Source: Primulina eburnea (taxonomy: Eukaryota; Streptophyta; Magnoliopsida; Lamiales; Gesneriaceae). From it: a DNA stretch of 64,000 nucleotides. The notes below the pieces were generated by a model, which had not been told where the DNA came from, searched no databases, and saw only the letters and a program-made list of their open reading frames with translations. This document shows, piece after piece, positions 49,771 through 63,200 of the stretch. A program made the translations under genes and the position numbers. Position 1 is the stretch's first letter. Every line of letters begins with the position of its first letter. Location: assembly GCF_022965805.1 (NCBI RefSeq), contig NC_133115.1, positions 29,317,321 to 29,381,320 of the forward strand, read 5' to 3'.

Positions 49771-50874
49771 TAGGGGTGTTCAAATTTCGGTTAAAACCGA
49801 AAAAACCGGCCGAACAGTAAAATTCGGTTTTTACGGTTCGGTTTTTTCGGTTATTTGACCGGTTTCGGTTTCTATATTACGCATTTTCGGTTTTCCGGTT
49901 CGGTTTTCGGTTTTTTTTAAAAAAAACCGAAAAAACCGAAAAACCGAATATATGAGAATTATTTGTTTTTTTTTTTATTATATTTTACTCCAAACATGTC
50001 CCAACTTAAAAATTAAAAATAGAACTTAAAAATAAACCAAACATGTCCCAACTTAGGTTTTGACATTCAAAATTTCAGCCGCAGTCGCACACCTTTGTTG
50101 AATTGTTGTGCTTGTGCCTTGCTTCACACATTTCCTTTTCAATAAACCAACAACACAAGTCTAGATTGGAGAAGAAGAAACATGTGTTGCTTTGGTAGTT
50201 CTCTGCTCTCTAATTTATATATCTCATATCTTTAATGTTATAGTTATTTTATTCTTTATCGGTTGATGATACTTGTTTTTAAATTTTTCTAGATTTTATC
50301 AATGATGGAAGAGATTCTTGCATTATTGATATATAGTTGTGACTTGCAATCAGGTTTGTTAAGTTGATCTAATTTATATGAACTTATTCTTTTTATAATG
50401 TGTTGATATTTTAATTTCCATACACATGAGAATTTTTATTGCAAGAGTTGATAAATCCATTGCTGGAATTATTCACTATCAATATATCCAAATTCCAAAT
50501 TGCTTATAATTGTCATTGCTGTAATTTTTATTATTTTGATGTTTGTGAGATACTTGACAAATTGGTAACACGAATGATAGCTATGCCTATTTTTGATTAC
50601 TTTATTTTGGTTTTTGAAAGATAATCAAACAAATTTGATTGTGGTTTTTTATTATATTTTTTTTTTAAATTTATAACGTACAACTTTATTTATAACTAAA
50701 TTTATTACACAAACCGTAATAACCGACCGTAATAACCAAACCGTAATACAAAAAAACCAAACCGGACCGAATTAAAATGGTTTGGTTTAGGATTAGGCAT
50801 TCGAAAAACCGTAAACCGAAAAACCGAACCGAAGTTTATTAAAACCGAACCAAACCGACCGTTGGACACCCCTA
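49771..50874. mobile_element. hAT-like non-autonomous element nested in element C
   Basis: 1,104 bp with ends TAGGGGTGTTCAAA / TTGGACACCCCTA, flanked by 8-bp duplications TACATGAA (49763-49770 and 50875-50882). Subterminal regions are packed with CGGTT/AACCG repeats in opposite orientation (49785-49945 and 50710-50865), likely to fold as a hairpin. The centre is AT-rich. No transposase recognised. Confidence 0.88.
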
Positions 50875-50900
50875 TACATGAAAAATAAATTATTGTACAT

Positions 50901-52025
50901 TTATATTATACCACTATATTGTTCATTTTCAGAGAAATCATTGAGAAAATCTGCAGCATCAATATTGTTCATTTCTATCTCACCAACATATTGATCATTT
51001 CCAGAGAAAACATTCATAAAATCACCAGCATCAAAATGAGTTGAATCACTCAAACGGTCACTGCATTCAGTGAAGTTGGTCTCCTTTTCTTTCCCCTTTA
51101 ATGATTCTTTATAAAGTTTACAAAGATGCTCAGGGGCTCGACAAATACGGGACCAATGTCCTGGAGTACCACATCTGAAACAAGAACTTTCATATCTTTT
51201 TGAGTGATTCTCATTAACACTTGTATTCTCATGATGCCTTTTCTGTGGATGGTTTGGGACGCTCTTTTGAGATGAGTTATAAAAATAACTATCTCTATTG
51301 TTTTCAAAACCACGGCCTCGACCACGACCACGGCCAATTCCACGTCCACGACCTCGACCTCGACCAAAATCTTGTCTTTGAATTTGATTTTGGTTTCGAG
51401 ATTTAAATTCATTTTTACTTACAGCATTTACTTCTGGAAATGTTGTTGATCTAGTGGGTCGGGACTGATGATTTCTCATTAATAGCTCGTTGTTCTTTTC
51501 CGCCACAAGAAGACAGGCGATGAGTTCGGAATATCTCGCAAATCCACGTACTCTATATTGTTGTTGTAGAGTAATATTTGATGCATGAAACGTGGAAAAT
51601 GTTTTTTCAAGCATTTCCGATTCTGTGACCTAATGTCCACAAAATTTTAGCTGCGAGATTATTCGATACATCGCTGAATTGTAATAACTGACTTTCTTAA
51701 AATCTTGAAATCTTAACATATTCCATTCATCATGGGCGGTCGGAAGTATAACTTCCCTTATATGTTCAAATCTTTCTTTCAATCCTTTCCACAAAGCCAT
51801 GAGATCTTTTTCAATTAAATATTCACATTTCAATCCCTCGTCGAGATGTCGACGCAAAAATATAATGGCTTTTGCCTTTTCTTGTGATGTCGATATGCCA
51901 TTTTCTTTTATTGTCTTACTTAGACCCAATGACTCAAGATGTATTTCTACATCGAGAGTCCATGGCATATAATTTTTTCCCGTGATGTCGAGCGCAAAAA
52001 ATTCGAGCTTTGTCAAATTTGACAT
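50901..52025 (-). pseudogene. gag: Gag of element C, one stop
   Basis: Starts MSNLTKLEFFALDITGKNY, a common plant copia Gag. 131 codons lead to a TAG at 51630-51632 and the same frame then runs for 237 more codons. Features: the UBN2-type N-terminal core, an Arg-Gly-rich tract (GRGRGRGIGRGRGRGRGF) that probably binds RNA, and a CCHC knuckle CFRCGTPGHWSRIC. An acidic C-terminal tail has two diverged repeats (DAGDFMNVFSGNDQY, DAADFLNDFSENEQY). The hAT-like element begins 26 bases after the stop. Confidence 0.88.
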
Positions 52026-52123
52026 GGTGGTACTAAAATATTACGATGCATTTTATTAGTTAATGAATATTGCAACACAAAGTAATGGATAAACAACAAG
52101 TACAAGCATTTGTAAAAATAAAG

Positions 52124-54771
52124 TGTAACGTCCCAAAAATTTGAAGGTCCACATGAACCACGTGCATGTAAATTATTAAAGTTCTTTGGTATTTTATTAA
52201 ATTGTTTTAAAGTCTAAAATGCATGTTTCTTTCATACATAATTCATGCATCATAGGATTTAATTTGTGAAATTCATGTATTAGGATTTCTAAATGCATTT
52301 CACTCTCGATCGAGGAATGGAGACCAGAGAATTTTCAGGAAAAATATTTTATTACACGATTTATTTCTATATGGTGTTTTAAGTGAATTTTTCAAATAAT
52401 GAGATATTACTGGGTATTTTTACCCGTATGACTTTATTTTTAACGATACACAAATTTTATCGAATCGGGAGACTTTTTAAAGGTTCGACTAATATTTTCA
52501 AAATCTTTTCAACACGAAATATTTTTCGAGTATGCGTTTCGACTTAATGGGCCTACTTTTAAGCTTGATGGGCTTAAACCCTTTTCAAACCCTTAATTAG
52601 CAAATTAAGACCCATTAATTATTTAATTAATTACATAATTATTACAAATAAACCCCTAAACTCCCGTAACACACCCCCCCCCCCCCCCCCCCCCCCCCCC
52701 CAGCAGCTAAACGTCCCTTTTCCCTTCATATTTCCCTCGGTTTCAGAATGTGTAGCTGAAAGCATCGGCTCCCTTCTTGTTCTTGCAAAGAAAGCTTCAA
52801 CCGGGTCTCCATTGCGTCGTTCTTGTTCTTCGATCGTTAAGGCACGCCTGAAACCATCCTTTTCTCATCGTTCACGCCATAATATGTATTTTTATCTGAT
52901 GTGCCATGAAAAATCTGATATGACATGTTTTATTCTCGTTTTTCTTACATATGCATAGAAAATTTATGGTTTCTTGAGGTTTCTTCATGTTTCTTGAATG
53001 TTTGAAGGGGCTGCCACTTAGGATCGACCATGGGCTTGAAATAGAGAGGGATAGGAGTCCTAAGAGTGAAAGAATTCGTCTCGTTTGGTTCAGACTAAGG
53101 GCAGAACGAAATTGCCTTGTTTTGGGGAAGAAAGGGCTCAATCATGGCTTGGGTGTAGGAGGCCATGCATGGGTTCGTTGCAGGCCTGGGGTTAGGCTCC
53201 TGGCAGTCTAAATTTTGGAGTCTGGATGGTCCATAGCGGGATAGATCGAAGGGGCATGGTTGGGCGAGAGGTAGGGGTCACGCACGAGGGAATCTTGAAC
53301 TATGATGTGAGTTTTTCTTGTTCTTGCTGCTAATTGGGGGCGTTTAGGCCTGGTCCAGGAGAGTGTTGAGGGGTCGGTCAGGTTCCTAGGACAGTAGGAT
53401 TGGGTCTGGACGTAACGGTTTGGTCATAGGCTCGATGAATTGGAAAATTCAAAATTTAGGCTTGAAGGGAAACGGTGCAGAAAATTCAGAGATGTATCAG
53501 CAGGGGTTTCGTGGTCTAAAGGGGTCTGAATATTGTGGTTAAGGGTCTGGTTTTGCGTGGTCAGGTCATTGTTAGAGTTTGGTATAGTTTGGTTGAGTTT
53601 CGTGTTGATTCAGGTTAAAACCGAGGCTCCGGTCAATGTTTTAGAACAAATCGATTAAGTTTGGTTTTTGGGCTTGAGTTTATGTCTAAGAATGCTTTTA
53701 AAAATGTTTTGGGATATTTTAAGGAGTTTGGTAAGTTTCGGGTCAATTTTAGAGGTCCAGGGTTAAAACGAGAATTTTCGGGTTTCTAGGGGCAAAATGG
53801 TCATTTTGCACCCGAGGTGAGATTTTGGTCAAGGCAGCGCCCTGAGCACAAATATATGATATTTTGAATGATTATGCATCATTTTTACGATTTTTACGCA
53901 ATTTCGATAAATACGTTGCATGCTTGTTTTAAAGAAAAAGTTACGCATATGCATGTTTTTATTAAGTGATGAAAATGATGATATTTTTGAATGATGGGAA
54001 TTGGTTGTGACTGACGAAGTATATGTATACGATGACATGAGATATGATGAGCTGAGGCCCGGGCTCAGTGGGCGGGTAATGCTGTCGCTGATGTCCCCCG
54101 CCGCCGGGTACCACGATTTTTATAGATGGATCCATCGATAGAGCTGATACGATAGAGCTGAAAAGAAAGTCACAACTAATGAACTGAATTCAATTAAAAG
54201 AAAATGTTTAAGTTTATGATGACACGATGAGCTGTTTTGACACGTATATGAAGATATGAGCTGACATGATATGAGATGACATGCGTTGACACGACATGAT
54301 TTTATACGACACGTTTACGTTATGCTTTTAAGTTCATGAAAGATATATTGAGTATGATATTTTTCACTGCGGTGTGCTATGTATATGTACTTGTTATTAA
54401 CAGTACAGGTGTGTTGAGTCTTTAGACTCACTAGGCGTGTGTGATGCAGGTGAGTTCGATGTCGAGGAGACTGGAGGCGCTGGACTCTGAGTCAGTGGAC
54501 CTGGTGGGCGACACTACCCGAGGACCTATGATTATTCCGCATTATTATGATTTCATATTTTGAGAGGATACAAGTATTTTAAGCTGTGTTATTTTACAGT
54601 TGATGTTAGGATTTTCCTCGTCCTCACTTTTATTGGCAATTACTCATGATGATTTTTAAATGACGTTTTTAAATAGGAGTGCATGTATGCGATTTAATTA
54701 AATGGTTATTTTCAAAAGGAGAGTTTTAAAAAAAAAAATATTTCCGCATTTTAAAACGAGTAGATGTTACA
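52124..54771 (+). mobile_element. Solo LTR, Ty3-like, nested in element C leader
   Basis: 2,648 bp, TGTAACGTCCCAAAA to GTAGATGTTACA, flanked by TAAAG at 52119-52123 and 54772-54776. It contains a 28-base C run (52674-52701) and, near 54045-54110, the GC-rich GAGGCCCGGGCTCAG and CCCCCGCCGCCGGG blocks. No internal genes, so a solo LTR left by recombination. Orientation is assigned only by resemblance of TGTAACGTCCC to Ty3-type LTR starts. Confidence 0.85.
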
Positions 54772-54776
54772 TAAAG

Positions 54777-55371
54777 AAAACACACGAGGATGATATTCTC
54801 CGATAAATACAAGACTTGTGTGTATGATAACCAAAATAATTAAAAATAACCTTGAGAAAGCCATCTTCTTTTTTTCGAAAAATTTGATGAAAAATAATTT
54901 TTAGATAAGAAGAGAAAGTTGGAGTGGTTGAAAGAGTTTGTGAGATCATATTTATAGGGCAAAAACTAGCCGTTTTTTACCGTTTATGACCGTTGGTGGG
55001 AAAAAAAATAAAGGTATGTATTTGTATAATTTTATGGTAATAATATGATGTATATAATATTAGATATGTTTAAATAATTATGTATATCATATCACATTAT
55101 TATAATGAAGTGTCATAATTTATTTTGTTTAAAAATCTTATAGGCTTTTATACTAGTCGTAGGGATGTCGTCTTAACATCCTCCCAGGATTTATAACAAG
55201 TTTTTGAAAAATTTATTTTTATTATTTCTAATAATAACATTATATTATATATTAAATATATACACAATAAATAAATAACAGTAAAATAAATATTATGACT
55301 TTTGTTACCTTTTTCTTCTGTTTGGAGCTTGGAAAAGTATGGAGGACTTTTAGAGCTTCGTGCTGAGAACG
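54777..55371 (-). other. Leader of element C, 5' LTR side
   Basis: Next to the LTR stands CGTTCTCAGCACGAAGCTC on the - strand, the PBS position. A TATA-like CCCTATAAATATGATC lies near 54950 on the - strand. It may belong to the leader or to another relic. No gene seen. Confidence 0.5.
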
Positions 55372-55655
55372 TGTTGTGAAAAAGTAAAAATTTATGGTAA
55401 AAAGTAAAAATCTCAAACTCTCAAAATTTACCAAACTACACACTTTATAATATTTTTCTCTCTACTCAATTGTGATTTTCTTCACAAATGAGAGATCTAT
55501 TTATATGAAATCTTTACAAATAATCCAAAAATAAAATACATCATTACCTACATCATCACACACTAATTTTCAATATTTACAACTTTTATTTTCAACATTC
55601 AAATATTCAACATTCAAATATTCAATACACACATTTTAAATATTATTTTTCAACA
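55372..55655 (-). repeat. 5' LTR of element C
   Basis: 284 bp, the same as 45641-45909 except for scattered substitutions and an extra 15-bp tandem copy of ATTCAAATATTCAAC. Confidence 0.93.
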
Positions 55656-55660
55656 ATATC

Positions 55661-58438
55661 TAAATAATTTATGATATTATTTACATTTTGAAATATGCAT
55701 AAACCAATTTTCATATCAATCTAAACGGATGTATAAATTATTGAGATAGGGATTTTTTTTTTTTTTTTGCAATAAAATTTCTTTCTATATAGAGCAATCG
55801 AAACGTGACGTTTGACTTGTTATACGATTTAAAATATTTAAATTGCATCATTATCACCGACTATTATTTTGGTAAAACGGCAAACGTTTGGTCTTATAAA
55901 GTAGATTTGCCCAAACAAAACAATTGATTTGTTATTATGGATTTGAAATTTCAACGTCAAATACATCAATTCAAATACAATATTTGCTATTTACTTTCTA
56001 CTCTTAAAATAAAAAATCACCAGTAAAGATTTGATCAAATAATAGCAATTTATGATTAATAAATTATGGTTATATATATATATATAAATACAATTATCAT
56101 TTTGATTTTTAAATCTTTCGCTACTCCGAAACATTGTGAAATTAAATAAGGGGAACACACACATGATGCCGACAATGATTGGATATTGATTAGAAGCATT
56201 ATTATTAAAATTCTTATATTTGACTCGCGAGAATAAAATATAAGTTCATGGGCAGATTCCCAACTCCATTACATATAGAGAGAATTATGTTCGATTGTCA
56301 AGGAATAGGTGGACAACTATTTACGTTACAAGATGTTGGTGTGAACATTTATTGAAACGTTGCATAGATTATTCTTTTATACACATTTTCGAGTTTAAAT
56401 TCTATTAACATGTTCGTTCAAACATCTCGCGACGCTCAACAATATATGAACAACATATCAAAATTATATATATTAGTTACTTTTGTGAGAATACAAATTT
56501 ATGAACTCGCATTGGTGATATCAGTTATCTAAATAACATGATTATATTCATGTATCGCGTTTTTGCTTCCAAGACGCAGCAAATATTTAAATTTTTTTAA
56601 AAATAATTTTGAGTTTTGACAATCAAAAATTTAATTGGATATTGTATGATTCCAATTCCTTCCATCGAGTGTTCATTGAAAAGTTATATTTAACGTTTAA
56701 TGATTGGCTCCAACTATTCCAGATTTTATGTGAACATAGCTTATGTTCTAAATTTCTACAAAAAATCAACTATAGGCCGTCGTTCTTTAATCTCCAACAA
56801 TTAGGTCTACGGCCAAAAACAGAGTTACTCGTTTAGATGACACTAGAAATCTAAACAAAATTTGAGTTGAGATCAACAAACACAAAACGGCAGTCCGACG
56901 GTGGTACGATAGAGCAGCGGTGGGGTAGAACTGTAGAAGTGGTCTCCAGTCATGGGGTGCTTCTGAAAATGGGTGGAAGATTTTTCACCTTTTTTAAGAG
57001 AGGGAAGAGACAGTCTCAAGTCCAGATTTTTTATATTCTGTTGTGTGTTGTCAGTTTTTGATAACATATATTTAATGTTTCTCTCAATCGATCAAAGATC
57101 CTTCTACAACTAGGATTTCTCTTCTTTCAAATATCTCATGTTTATCTTATCAACTTTTGAATACATATAATAATATTAAATAAGCCCTTCGCTACCCATG
57201 AGATTCTAAAACCTTATAAAATTCTCCTTGGGTAATTCGACCTGTTAGAAATCCACCAGTCATAATTTGATTATGAAACTCCAAGTTTAATTAATCAAAT
57301 AATCAACTATTGTTGTTTTATCATAATCTCGATCGAAGATAAGACATTACCGATGTGATGAGAGTACAAAACTCGTTGTTATGATACAAAGTCAAAATTT
57401 CGAAGATAAACTTTTCCACTTATTCAATTTTTGGCACTCGCAAAATTTGGAATTACTTCAACAAATTTATGTTATATCTTCGAGTAATCATAGTGATATC
57501 ATGTATGCAACTAGAGAAGCATTTTCCCTAAAGCACAATTCATACTCAACCGAGAGATTCATTTCACTATTAACTCATCAAATCACATAGAATATCCACA
57601 TTCGTAGGTGAGCGATGAATATCTGACTACAAAGCATAAGCTCATATGAATATCGAAACCACACCCAATTTCGCTACTTGATGACCCTCACGAAGTCGGC
57701 AAACGAGTCAAAGTGCATCACTAGTTTGTAGACCCTCTAGATTGTCCTCAATCAAAGGACTAATGATGTACAACCATAACCGTTGACTAATCCACATGAT
57801 AAGTGATAACCATTTCGAAAGTGTGATGTAGGATTGTTCAGTGACTCATCATATGATCACTCATCTGCATGATTAAACATCTTCATGTTCTTACCAATAA
57901 AACATGGTGTTTAACATCACATATGTTAGTATCGAACAAATTTATCCTTATCTTAGACGACTGAATCGAATAGGAACAAGTTTAGAATATATGAAACTTT
58001 TAAATATGTTTCATGATCGAGTGACATGTACAACCTTATTTTACTAAACATATTTAATATTTTTATATACATACCTTGTATGTGTATACAAATAAAATAA
58101 ATATCATAATTTATTAAAACATAAAATATTATTAAAATAAAAATTGTTTATTACATAAAAATCAATAAAATGTAAGCTACAAATTAGTTTTCTTAATTAG
58201 TTTTCTTAACATCTACTCTAATAATTAATATTGCTGGAAATTTTATTACACAAAGATTGTTAGGATATTAATTTAGGACCCCGATTAAAGAAATGATACT
58301 CAATATCATACAAGTACGTGTGAAATTGAATTGCCTTATTCATGTTATTTCACGACCAAGTCACTTTCGTGATCTCTGGCATCTTATATATTTAATTTAA
58401 TTTAATATGAATTTTGCAAGATCACGTCATTTAATAAA
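55661..58438. other. Intergenic with LTR relic, no gene seen
   Basis: AT-rich. About 56870-57990 looks like a degenerate LTR read antisense (CAATCAAAGGACTAATGATG, GTGTGATGTAGGATTGTTCA), a pattern I remember from other plant genomes; its ends were not found. ORFs here are short and unconvincing. Confidence 0.4.
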
Positions 58439-58620
58439 ACAAAAACTTATGTGTGACGATCTCACGGATCGTATTTTGTGAGACATATCTCTTATTTGGG
58501 TCATCCATGAAAAAATATTACTTTTTATGCTAAAAGTATTACTTTGTATTGTGAATATCGATAAGGTTGACCTATCTCACAGATAAAGATTCGTGAGATC
58601 GTCTCACAAGAGATCTATTC
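58439..58620. mobile_element. 182-bp-family MITE with 9-bp duplication
   Basis: 182 bp, flanked by TTTAATAAA at 58430-58438 and 58621-58629. Ends ACAAAAACTTATGTG and AGAGATCTATTC. Confidence 0.92.
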
Positions 58621-59450
58621 TTTAATAAATTCAATTTAACTAGAGAAACAATTTTTTTTATATAATTTGATAAAATATTTAATTTCGAAATCTTCATATT
58701 TTCTATGGTTTAAAATTTCCATCAATAATAAAGGAAAATAATCAGAATTTTATATTAACTACTTCATGTTATGATAACTATTTAAGATACAAAATATATA
58801 CTATATTGTAAATAACATTCCAATAAAAAGATGCAATTGAGATAAGTGGTGTAGAACTTTGGAATTCATTCAACTAAATTACATTATATTACATAATCTA
58901 TACAAAAATCCACTTCCTCGATTTTTCGATGTATACCAGATAAACTCTAATACTAATACAATATTGTGTAAACTATATTAGTCAGATATACGATTAATAT
59001 TTCATATAACCTACACATATTATGTGTGTATGTGTGAGAATATGTACCATGGGAAATAATCAATCCACTTGTTGGCACGAAATCTATGATTACATATTTA
59101 ATGAAAAAATCCACCGTCAAATGTCCGATTAATTTAATTTGTATTTGGTAATGAAGAAATACGTACACACATCGTTCTTTTGGCGATTTTATAATGAAAT
59201 TTATCATAGTAATAACACAATTAAAATTAGTTTTATTATCAATGTAAATTAATACTATGCAATAATATTTATTTTTTAAAAAAATAATTTTTGACATTTC
59301 TATTTTCATTGGTCAATTGATATCAATGCTACGCCCGCGAAACGGGAAAAAATAATAATTTTTAATTTTCTCCTCCTAAATGATAAAATCAAAATCTGAA
59401 GTTTATTAAATTTATCAAGATTGTCAAATCAATGATCACACAGTTAAAAA

Positions 59451-59808
59451 AAATGACAAAAATTTGTGTGAGACGGTCTCACGGCTCGTATTTTGTGAGA
59501 CAAATATCTTATTTAGGTTATCCATGAAAAAATATTACTTTTTAAAGTAGGTCTCTTGTGAGACAGTCTCACGAATATTTACCTGTGAAACAGGTCAACT
59601 CTATCGATATTCGCAATAAAAAATAATACTCCTAACATAAAAAGTAATATTTTTTCATAAATGACTCAAATAAGATATATGTCTCATAAAATACGACTTG
59701 TGAGACCGTCTCACACAAGTTTTTGCCAATTTTTTATTGTGAATATTGATAGAGTTGATCCGTCTCACAGATAAAAATTCGTGAGACTGTCTCACAAGAG
59801 ACCTACTC
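59451..59808. mobile_element. 182-bp-family MITE interrupted by a sister copy
   Basis: The outer copy starts GACAAAAATTTGTGTGAGAC, breaks after TATTACTTTTTAAA near 59545, resumes at ATTTTTTATTGTGAATATTG near 59728 and ends GACCTACTC. Confidence 0.85.
59546..59727. mobile_element. 182-bp-family MITE nested in its own kind
   Basis: The inner copy begins GTAGGTCTCTTGTGAGACAG and ends CACACAAGTTTTTGCC, about 182 bp, in inverted orientation to the outer copy. Confidence 0.85.
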
Positions 59809-59860
59809 AAAAAAAAAATTAATATAAATAATACCACCACCATTAACGGGTCCCACATAG

Positions 59861-59994
59861 ACACGTGGCGGAAACCCAGTAGCCGGTATACCTCGCACGT
59901 CTTCGGACGACAGGACAATCCACCGTATAATTAATTATTGGCACCTCTTCATGACAAGAATGAAATCCTATGACAGTATAAAACTATATATACA
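59861..59994 (+). promoter_or_regulatory. Promoter region of DUF707 gene
   Basis: ACACGTGGC at 59861-59869 is a consensus ABRE/G-box. CTATATATA at 59985-59993 is a good TATA box. Transcription would then start near 60020, about 215 bases before the proposed ATG. ABA-linked regulation is an inference from the ABRE alone. Confidence 0.45.
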
Positions 59995-60235
59995 CGGGCC
60001 TATCTCTATATGCGGGGTCCCCCGTCTTCCATAGAGTAAACTCAGAAAGGCGCCTTTAGGCTTTTGTGGCTTGTTCGTTTTTTTCGTGGGCTTTCTTTAT
60101 ATTCGTTGCTTTTTGAGGAGGACTGTTCGAATTTCATGTGATTATTCCGAAGGTTTTAAAAGCGAAAGTGGGAACGGGCAGTTTCTTTTTGTTCTTCCAG
60201 TCTTGTCCTCCAGTTTTTGGAGATTTTTATGTAGC

Positions 60236-63200
60236 ATGAAGATGTTCAATTCTGTAATTATCTCTCTCTTCCTCTAGACTTTCATGTGTGAACTGTTTCT
60301 GTGCTTGAATTTCCTGCATGTTTTTTTTTTCTCTTTAACTTCGTTTCTTTCGTTTATTGTCTGTACGTATTTGGTTGAGTGGGTCGTGTCTTGATCATAA
60401 GGGAATACATAGAAAATGCAACGGGATGAGGAGAAAATATTTTACATGTTATAAAGCTTGAATCTTTTGGAGAAATCATACATTTTTGTTGTATCTTTTA
60501 TATTTAAATTGTTTAAAAGGGTGCTCTTTATTTTGTGGGGTGGATTGAAAAATTGATAAAAAAGCTAAAAGGAAAGCAAAAAAATAAATAAATTAATAAA
60601 AAATGAATTCTGTTTTTAAAATATAAGTCGATTGCCCAAATTGCGTCGTCTCTGGCCCAGAAGCCAATCAGATGAAAACGAAGCAGTAATAATTAAAAAT
60701 TTGAGGCGTTTTGTTGTTGGTTTCAAGTCTTTGCCTTGCTCTTTTGACTTTCATAAACTAAACGTCATAAAGTTTGGAGAATAAGATTGTGTATGAATGC
60801 CATATATTGGTAATCAGAATAGATAATCTGTGAGTTTTAAAATTATTCTTAATTTTCTGGGAAAAATATTTTCTGAATTTGATATGTACACATGGATGAG
60901 TCAACTAGCGTTTAGTTTAAATGTTTAATTAGCACTTTTGTATGGCATTATCCTTTTAGGCGCCTTCCTGAATTTATTCGATGGAATGATGGTTAGTATA
61001 TTGGCTGGTGTCGATAATCATGGCTGTGGCAACAGCTCTCGATTTTGTTATTTGTTTCGTTGAGTTTTGATGCTTCTGATAGAGTTTTTCAAGTACTAAT
61101 GTTGGCATATATTTTCATATGGTATCAATGTCTCAAAAGTTCTTGGTGGACTTTCCCTGGTTTAGGCGACGCCATGGCTTTCTTTTACCATTGATTCTAG
61201 TGTTTTTCAACTTGAGTTGGTCTTATCTACGAGTTGTGTAACTTTTCAATCTACTTCGTGGGCTTGTTTTCGTTTTCGCTGATCAGAAACTTGGTTTATT
61301 GTTTCAGGTTTCTCTATTATCAGATCCTAAAAGCAGAACATGTCTCTGCAGTCTCATCGTGTCTGCTTCTTTGATTTGTGGCGTTTTCTTTATCGGAAGT
61401 GCATGGCTGGGGACTGAAATGTTCGAGGTATTTACTTGCATTATCTGTATTTTGGTAATATGGTTTTACAGCGACATTTTGCAGGTTCAAAACAAAATCG
61501 ATTCTTTTAATGATATGTTCCATTAATGCAGTTATCGCCTGGATATGGACTGAGCAGGACACATAAATATATAGACTCTGATAACTGCAAGGTGGATTTA
61601 ATTTCCCTGTATGAGCATAATCGGCATTACCGGTTTAAATCTCATCGCATATCTCTATAACTTACAGATTGTATCTTTGTAAATTAACTTATAATGAATG
61701 ATTCTCGATTCTGAATTCGTAGGAATTATCAAAACCGAACTCGATAGAAAATGTTGCAAGAGAGAATACACATATGGAGAAATGCAAAGTTTGTCATTTA
61801 TATTATTATCTTTGCTTTGTTAAGTTCATCTTTTTCTAGCATCCTCTTCTTCGAACTAAACGTCTTTTTTCTTTTTCTTTTTTAATTTCAGAGAGAATGC
61901 AGGCCTGTCGGTACTGAAGCTTTGCCAAAAGGAATCGTTTCGGCAACATCGAACTTGGAAGTGAGCAGCCTAACAGGTCCCATATCGGAAAAAGTATGTG
62001 ATCCATGTTAAAAAAATTCAAAAGTATGATAACCTGTGATAATCATTTGTGGCATCTCTGATCATCTTTGTGCTTATTTTGAATAGTTAGTGCATGATTT
62101 CTCAAGGATCTCACTTTATGGCTTAATTAGAGATTTCAATAAACTAATTGGTAGGGAAGGCGAGAGATCATTTTTTTAGGCTCGCGTAGGATAACGTAGT
62201 CAGAGCAGCTGGTTGAGATGGATACATATACTTGACCATTTTGTGAATTTTGAATATTTGGAGTAGAAATACCCAATATTATAGGAAGGAATAATCGACT
62301 TGTCTTGAGTATGAATACCAACAATCAGGGTCATACCCTTTCCCGCAATTTTATTTTATTTTTATTTTTTTTCTAAAAAAATACTAGTTTGCCACCCAAA
62401 AGTCATGAAATCAGCTTTCCTTCTTCCACTCCTGGGGCTCTCCCCTGCAAACAAAGTAACCGACCATTTATGTGATTGACATCAATGGATCATTTTTCTG
62501 GTTTAATGACTATTTTACGAATAAAAACCTATGGTTCTACCCCTCGATTTTTGGGCTGTATAAATTAATAATAAAACTATTAGATGTTGGTGCTCATGCT
62601 CTGTAATTTGATAAACTTTCTTACATTGTGAAATGGAACGAGAGTTCTGAAAGAAAATGGAGACAGTGTTATTAAAGTTGGTTAATAAAAACGAGGATAA
62701 TTTTTTTTGTTCCCGTGTGAAAATTTCCATTTTTCTCTATTAGTAATAACTATTGAGTTACAATATTGATTATCCTGCTAGTATTTTTTTTTGTTTGTTT
62801 TCGTATACTTTATTCATGATACGCGGTATTTTGTAATCAGGGTGAGACAATGCTTTCAAAAAGTTTGTTGGCCATTGCAGTTGGGATAAAGCAAAAAACA
62901 CTGGTGAACAAAATTGTTGACAAGGTATTATTCGCCTTTCCTTTACATTCCTGAGTATGAATAGTGAAAATCAAATGATGTCACGAATTTTTCGTAGTTT
63001 TTGGCAAATGATTTTGTCGTGATGCTTTTTCACTATGATGGAATTGTCGAAAGTTGGAATAAGGAATGGGGTGACAAAGTCATTCATGTCTCTGCCATAA
63101 ACCAAACAAAATGGTATGTATCTTAAACATGTTTCACAAGAAATGAAGAAACTAAGTGACACATCATTTTTGCCAATGGCGAATAGTCATATTTATATGT

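Larger units (their letters stand above)
45641..55655 (-). mobile_element. Ty1/copia element C with short LTRs, doubly nested
   Basis: 10 kb on the - strand. LTRs lie at 45641-45909 and 55372-55655, with ATATC duplications at 45636-45640 and 55656-55660. In element order: 5' LTR, leader holding a solo LTR (52124-54771), gag (52025-50901), a hAT-like insert (50874-49771), PR-IN (49661-48030), RT-RH (47716-46150), PPT, 3' LTR. Coding parts carry several stops, so it is dead. Its Gag and Pol sequences are clearly a different copia lineage from A and B, and it has no third ORF. Confidence 0.93.
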
